From CAZVCJ01 sp964625745 (GTDB taxonomy: Bacteria; Chloroflexota; Anaerolineae; VGOG01), in contig CAZVCJ010000216.1 of the NCBI GenBank assembly GCA_964625745.1, positions 1-6,212 of the forward strand: a stretch of DNA of 6,212 bases. The letters are read 5' to 3'. Positions 5,667 to 6,212 of the stretch are shown piece after piece; within the stretch, counting starts at the first letter, position 1; each line of letters begins with the position of its first letter. The notes under the pieces are model-generated. The model was not told where the DNA came from. It saw only the letters and a list, made by a program, of their open reading frames with translations, and did not search any database. The translations under genes were made by a program, and so were the position numbers.

Positions 5667-5695
5667 ATTATACCAAAGTTCACCTGGTTTGTCAA
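5667..5695 (-). promoter_or_regulatory. consensus sigma-70 promoter for the regulator-ABC operon
   Basis: On the minus strand TTGACA (5695-5690) is followed after exactly 17 nt by TATAAT (5672-5667). Both hexamers are perfect matches to the housekeeping consensus. Transcription should begin near 5660 and pass through the tandem repeat into the regulator about 50 nt later. Such a strong promoter fits one that is normally held off by a repressor. Confidence 0.85.
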
Positions 5696-5734
5696 GTACC
5701 AGAACCTTAAATTTTCATTCTTCAGCCAGTACAC

Positions 5735-5770
5735 AAAAGTCCCACCCCCACGGACTCAGCCGCCGGGCTG
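5735..5770 (-). terminator. weak hairpins, possible terminator for the HAD remnant
   Basis: On the minus strand a short hairpin (CAGCC-CGGC-GGCTG, 5770-5757) is followed by AGTCC / GGACT arms (5756-5752 and 5743-5739) with a 8-nt loop and then TTTT (5738-5735). The stems are only 5 bp and the T-run is short, so termination would be inefficient. They lie between the remnant gene and the operon promoter, where a terminator would be useful. Confidence 0.25.
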
Positions 5771-5804
5771 GGGCAAATTGCCTATGACTACCTGGCCTGG
5801 CCCA

Positions 5805-5900
5805 GGAAGGAGTAACGAGGTAACGAGCTGCATTTCCCTCGCCACTGATCTCTCGTTCCTTGTTACTCATTCCCCGTTGCCTCATCGCCTCATCGCCTTA
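5805..5900. repeat. degenerate 7-8 bp tandem repeats forming an inverted repeat
   Basis: Read on the minus strand from 5900, the sequence falls into short units: GCGATGAG twice, GCAACGGG, then heptamers GAATGAG, TAACAAG, GAACGAG, AGATCAG, TGGCGAG. On the plus strand at 5805-5827 the same kind of unit reappears (GGAAGGAG, TAACGAG, GTAACGAG). As a result 5805-5827 and 5852-5873 are nearly perfect reverse complements: 22 or 23 nt with two mismatches and one extra base, separated by 24 nt. The block begins at the stop codon of the HAD remnant. It is non-coding on both strands and resembles short tandemly repeated intergenic sequences known from some bacteria. Confidence 0.6.
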
Positions 5901-6173
5901 TCTCCGCAGGGTGGCCACCAGTCGCCTGGGATGGAGCAGCAGGTCCAAAGCGTCGTGGATGCTTGCCACTACCACATCGGCTGCCCGCAACGCTTCCTCG
6001 GCCAGCCCTTCCGGCCCCAGGACGGCCATACCCAGCGCCGCTGCTCGTAGCATCCAGGCATCGTTGGCCCCATTGCCGATGGCCACCACCCGCTCCGCCC
6101 CAAGTTGCTCCACCAGGGTTCCCTTCTGGTCCGCTTCGTCGCCTAGTGTTACCCTAACGTAACTTTTGTGCAA
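5898..6173 (-). pseudogene. 3' remnant of a soluble P-type-ATPase-like HAD hydrolase
   Basis: The C-terminal part of a HAD-superfamily protein of the soluble P-type ATPase type. From about 6150 the frame reads VTLGDEADQKGTLVEQLGAERVVAIGNGANDAWMLRAAALGMAVLGPEGLAEEAL and ends HPRRLVATLRR. HAD motif III (the Lys in DEADQK) and motif IV (GNGANDAWML, metal-binding Asp) are present. Motifs I (nucleophile Asp) and II should lie upstream but are absent: the same frame meets a TGA about 19 bases above the TTG at 6173. Before that stop it reads only VQFLGRF to the window edge. The sequence upstream of about 6157 does not look like HAD coding DNA, so the gene appears truncated, possibly by insertion of a mobile element. 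The listed 5' limit is only the first possible start codon (TTG). Catalysis is not expected. Confidence 0.72.
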
Positions 6174-6212
6174 ATGCAGGCCGAATCGTCAAAAGCGGCC
6201 CAAAAATTGAAC

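Noticed and set aside
5778..6162. Plus-strand ORFs across the heptamer repeats and HAD remnant
   Set aside because: They cross the inverted repeat and run antisense to the recognisable HAD C-terminus, with Pro/Ser/Arg-rich translations typical of shadows.

Overview
The window looks like bacterial chromosomal DNA of moderately high GC. Every convincing gene lies on the minus strand, so transcription runs from high to low coordinates. The protein types (a TrmB-family sugar-sensor-like regulator beside a two-gene ABC-2 exporter, COG3315 methyltransferases, a soluble P-type-ATPase-like HAD protein) and the degenerate heptamer repeats between genes resemble Chloroflexota of the Anaerolineae kind. 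This is an impression from protein style, not a database result.

Layout in the direction of transcription. At 6212-5898 is the 3' remnant of a HAD / soluble P-type ATPase gene that has lost its catalytic N-terminus. At 5897-5661 is a non-coding stretch with a degenerate 7-8 bp repeat field folded as an inverted repeat, weak hairpins, and a near-perfect sigma-70 promoter (TTGACA, 17 bp, TATAAT). At 5660-5621 two tandem 20-bp repeats lie just after the expected start of transcription and look like an operator. They lead into a TrmB-type regulator (5607-4795), an ABC ATPase (4763-3849) and an ABC-2 permease (3847-2975), which form a tight regulator-exporter operon.

The second half is a run of methyltransferase genes: a class I methyltransferase (2928-2128), an ICMT/PEMT-type membrane methyltransferase (1922-1320), and two tandem paralogous TcmP/LCM-type methyltransferases (1323-511 and 500-1, the latter cut by the window edge). 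Between the first and second of these lies a 127-bp sequence with the architecture of an integron attC site: R''/R' boxes, L''/L' boxes, and two extrahelical bases, T and G, on the bottom strand six nucleotides apart. A matching GTTGGGC core 38 bp upstream of the class I methyltransferase is the exact reverse complement of the attC R'' box. This is what one mobile cassette, about 1006 bp and carrying one methyltransferase gene, should leave behind. No integrase gene is in the window.

Working model: the TrmB-like protein controls itself and the exporter through the tandem operator. Downstream, one methyltransferase arrived as an integron cassette next to a translationally coupled set of three others. 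Whether the methyltransferases modify something the ABC pump exports is only an inference from proximity.
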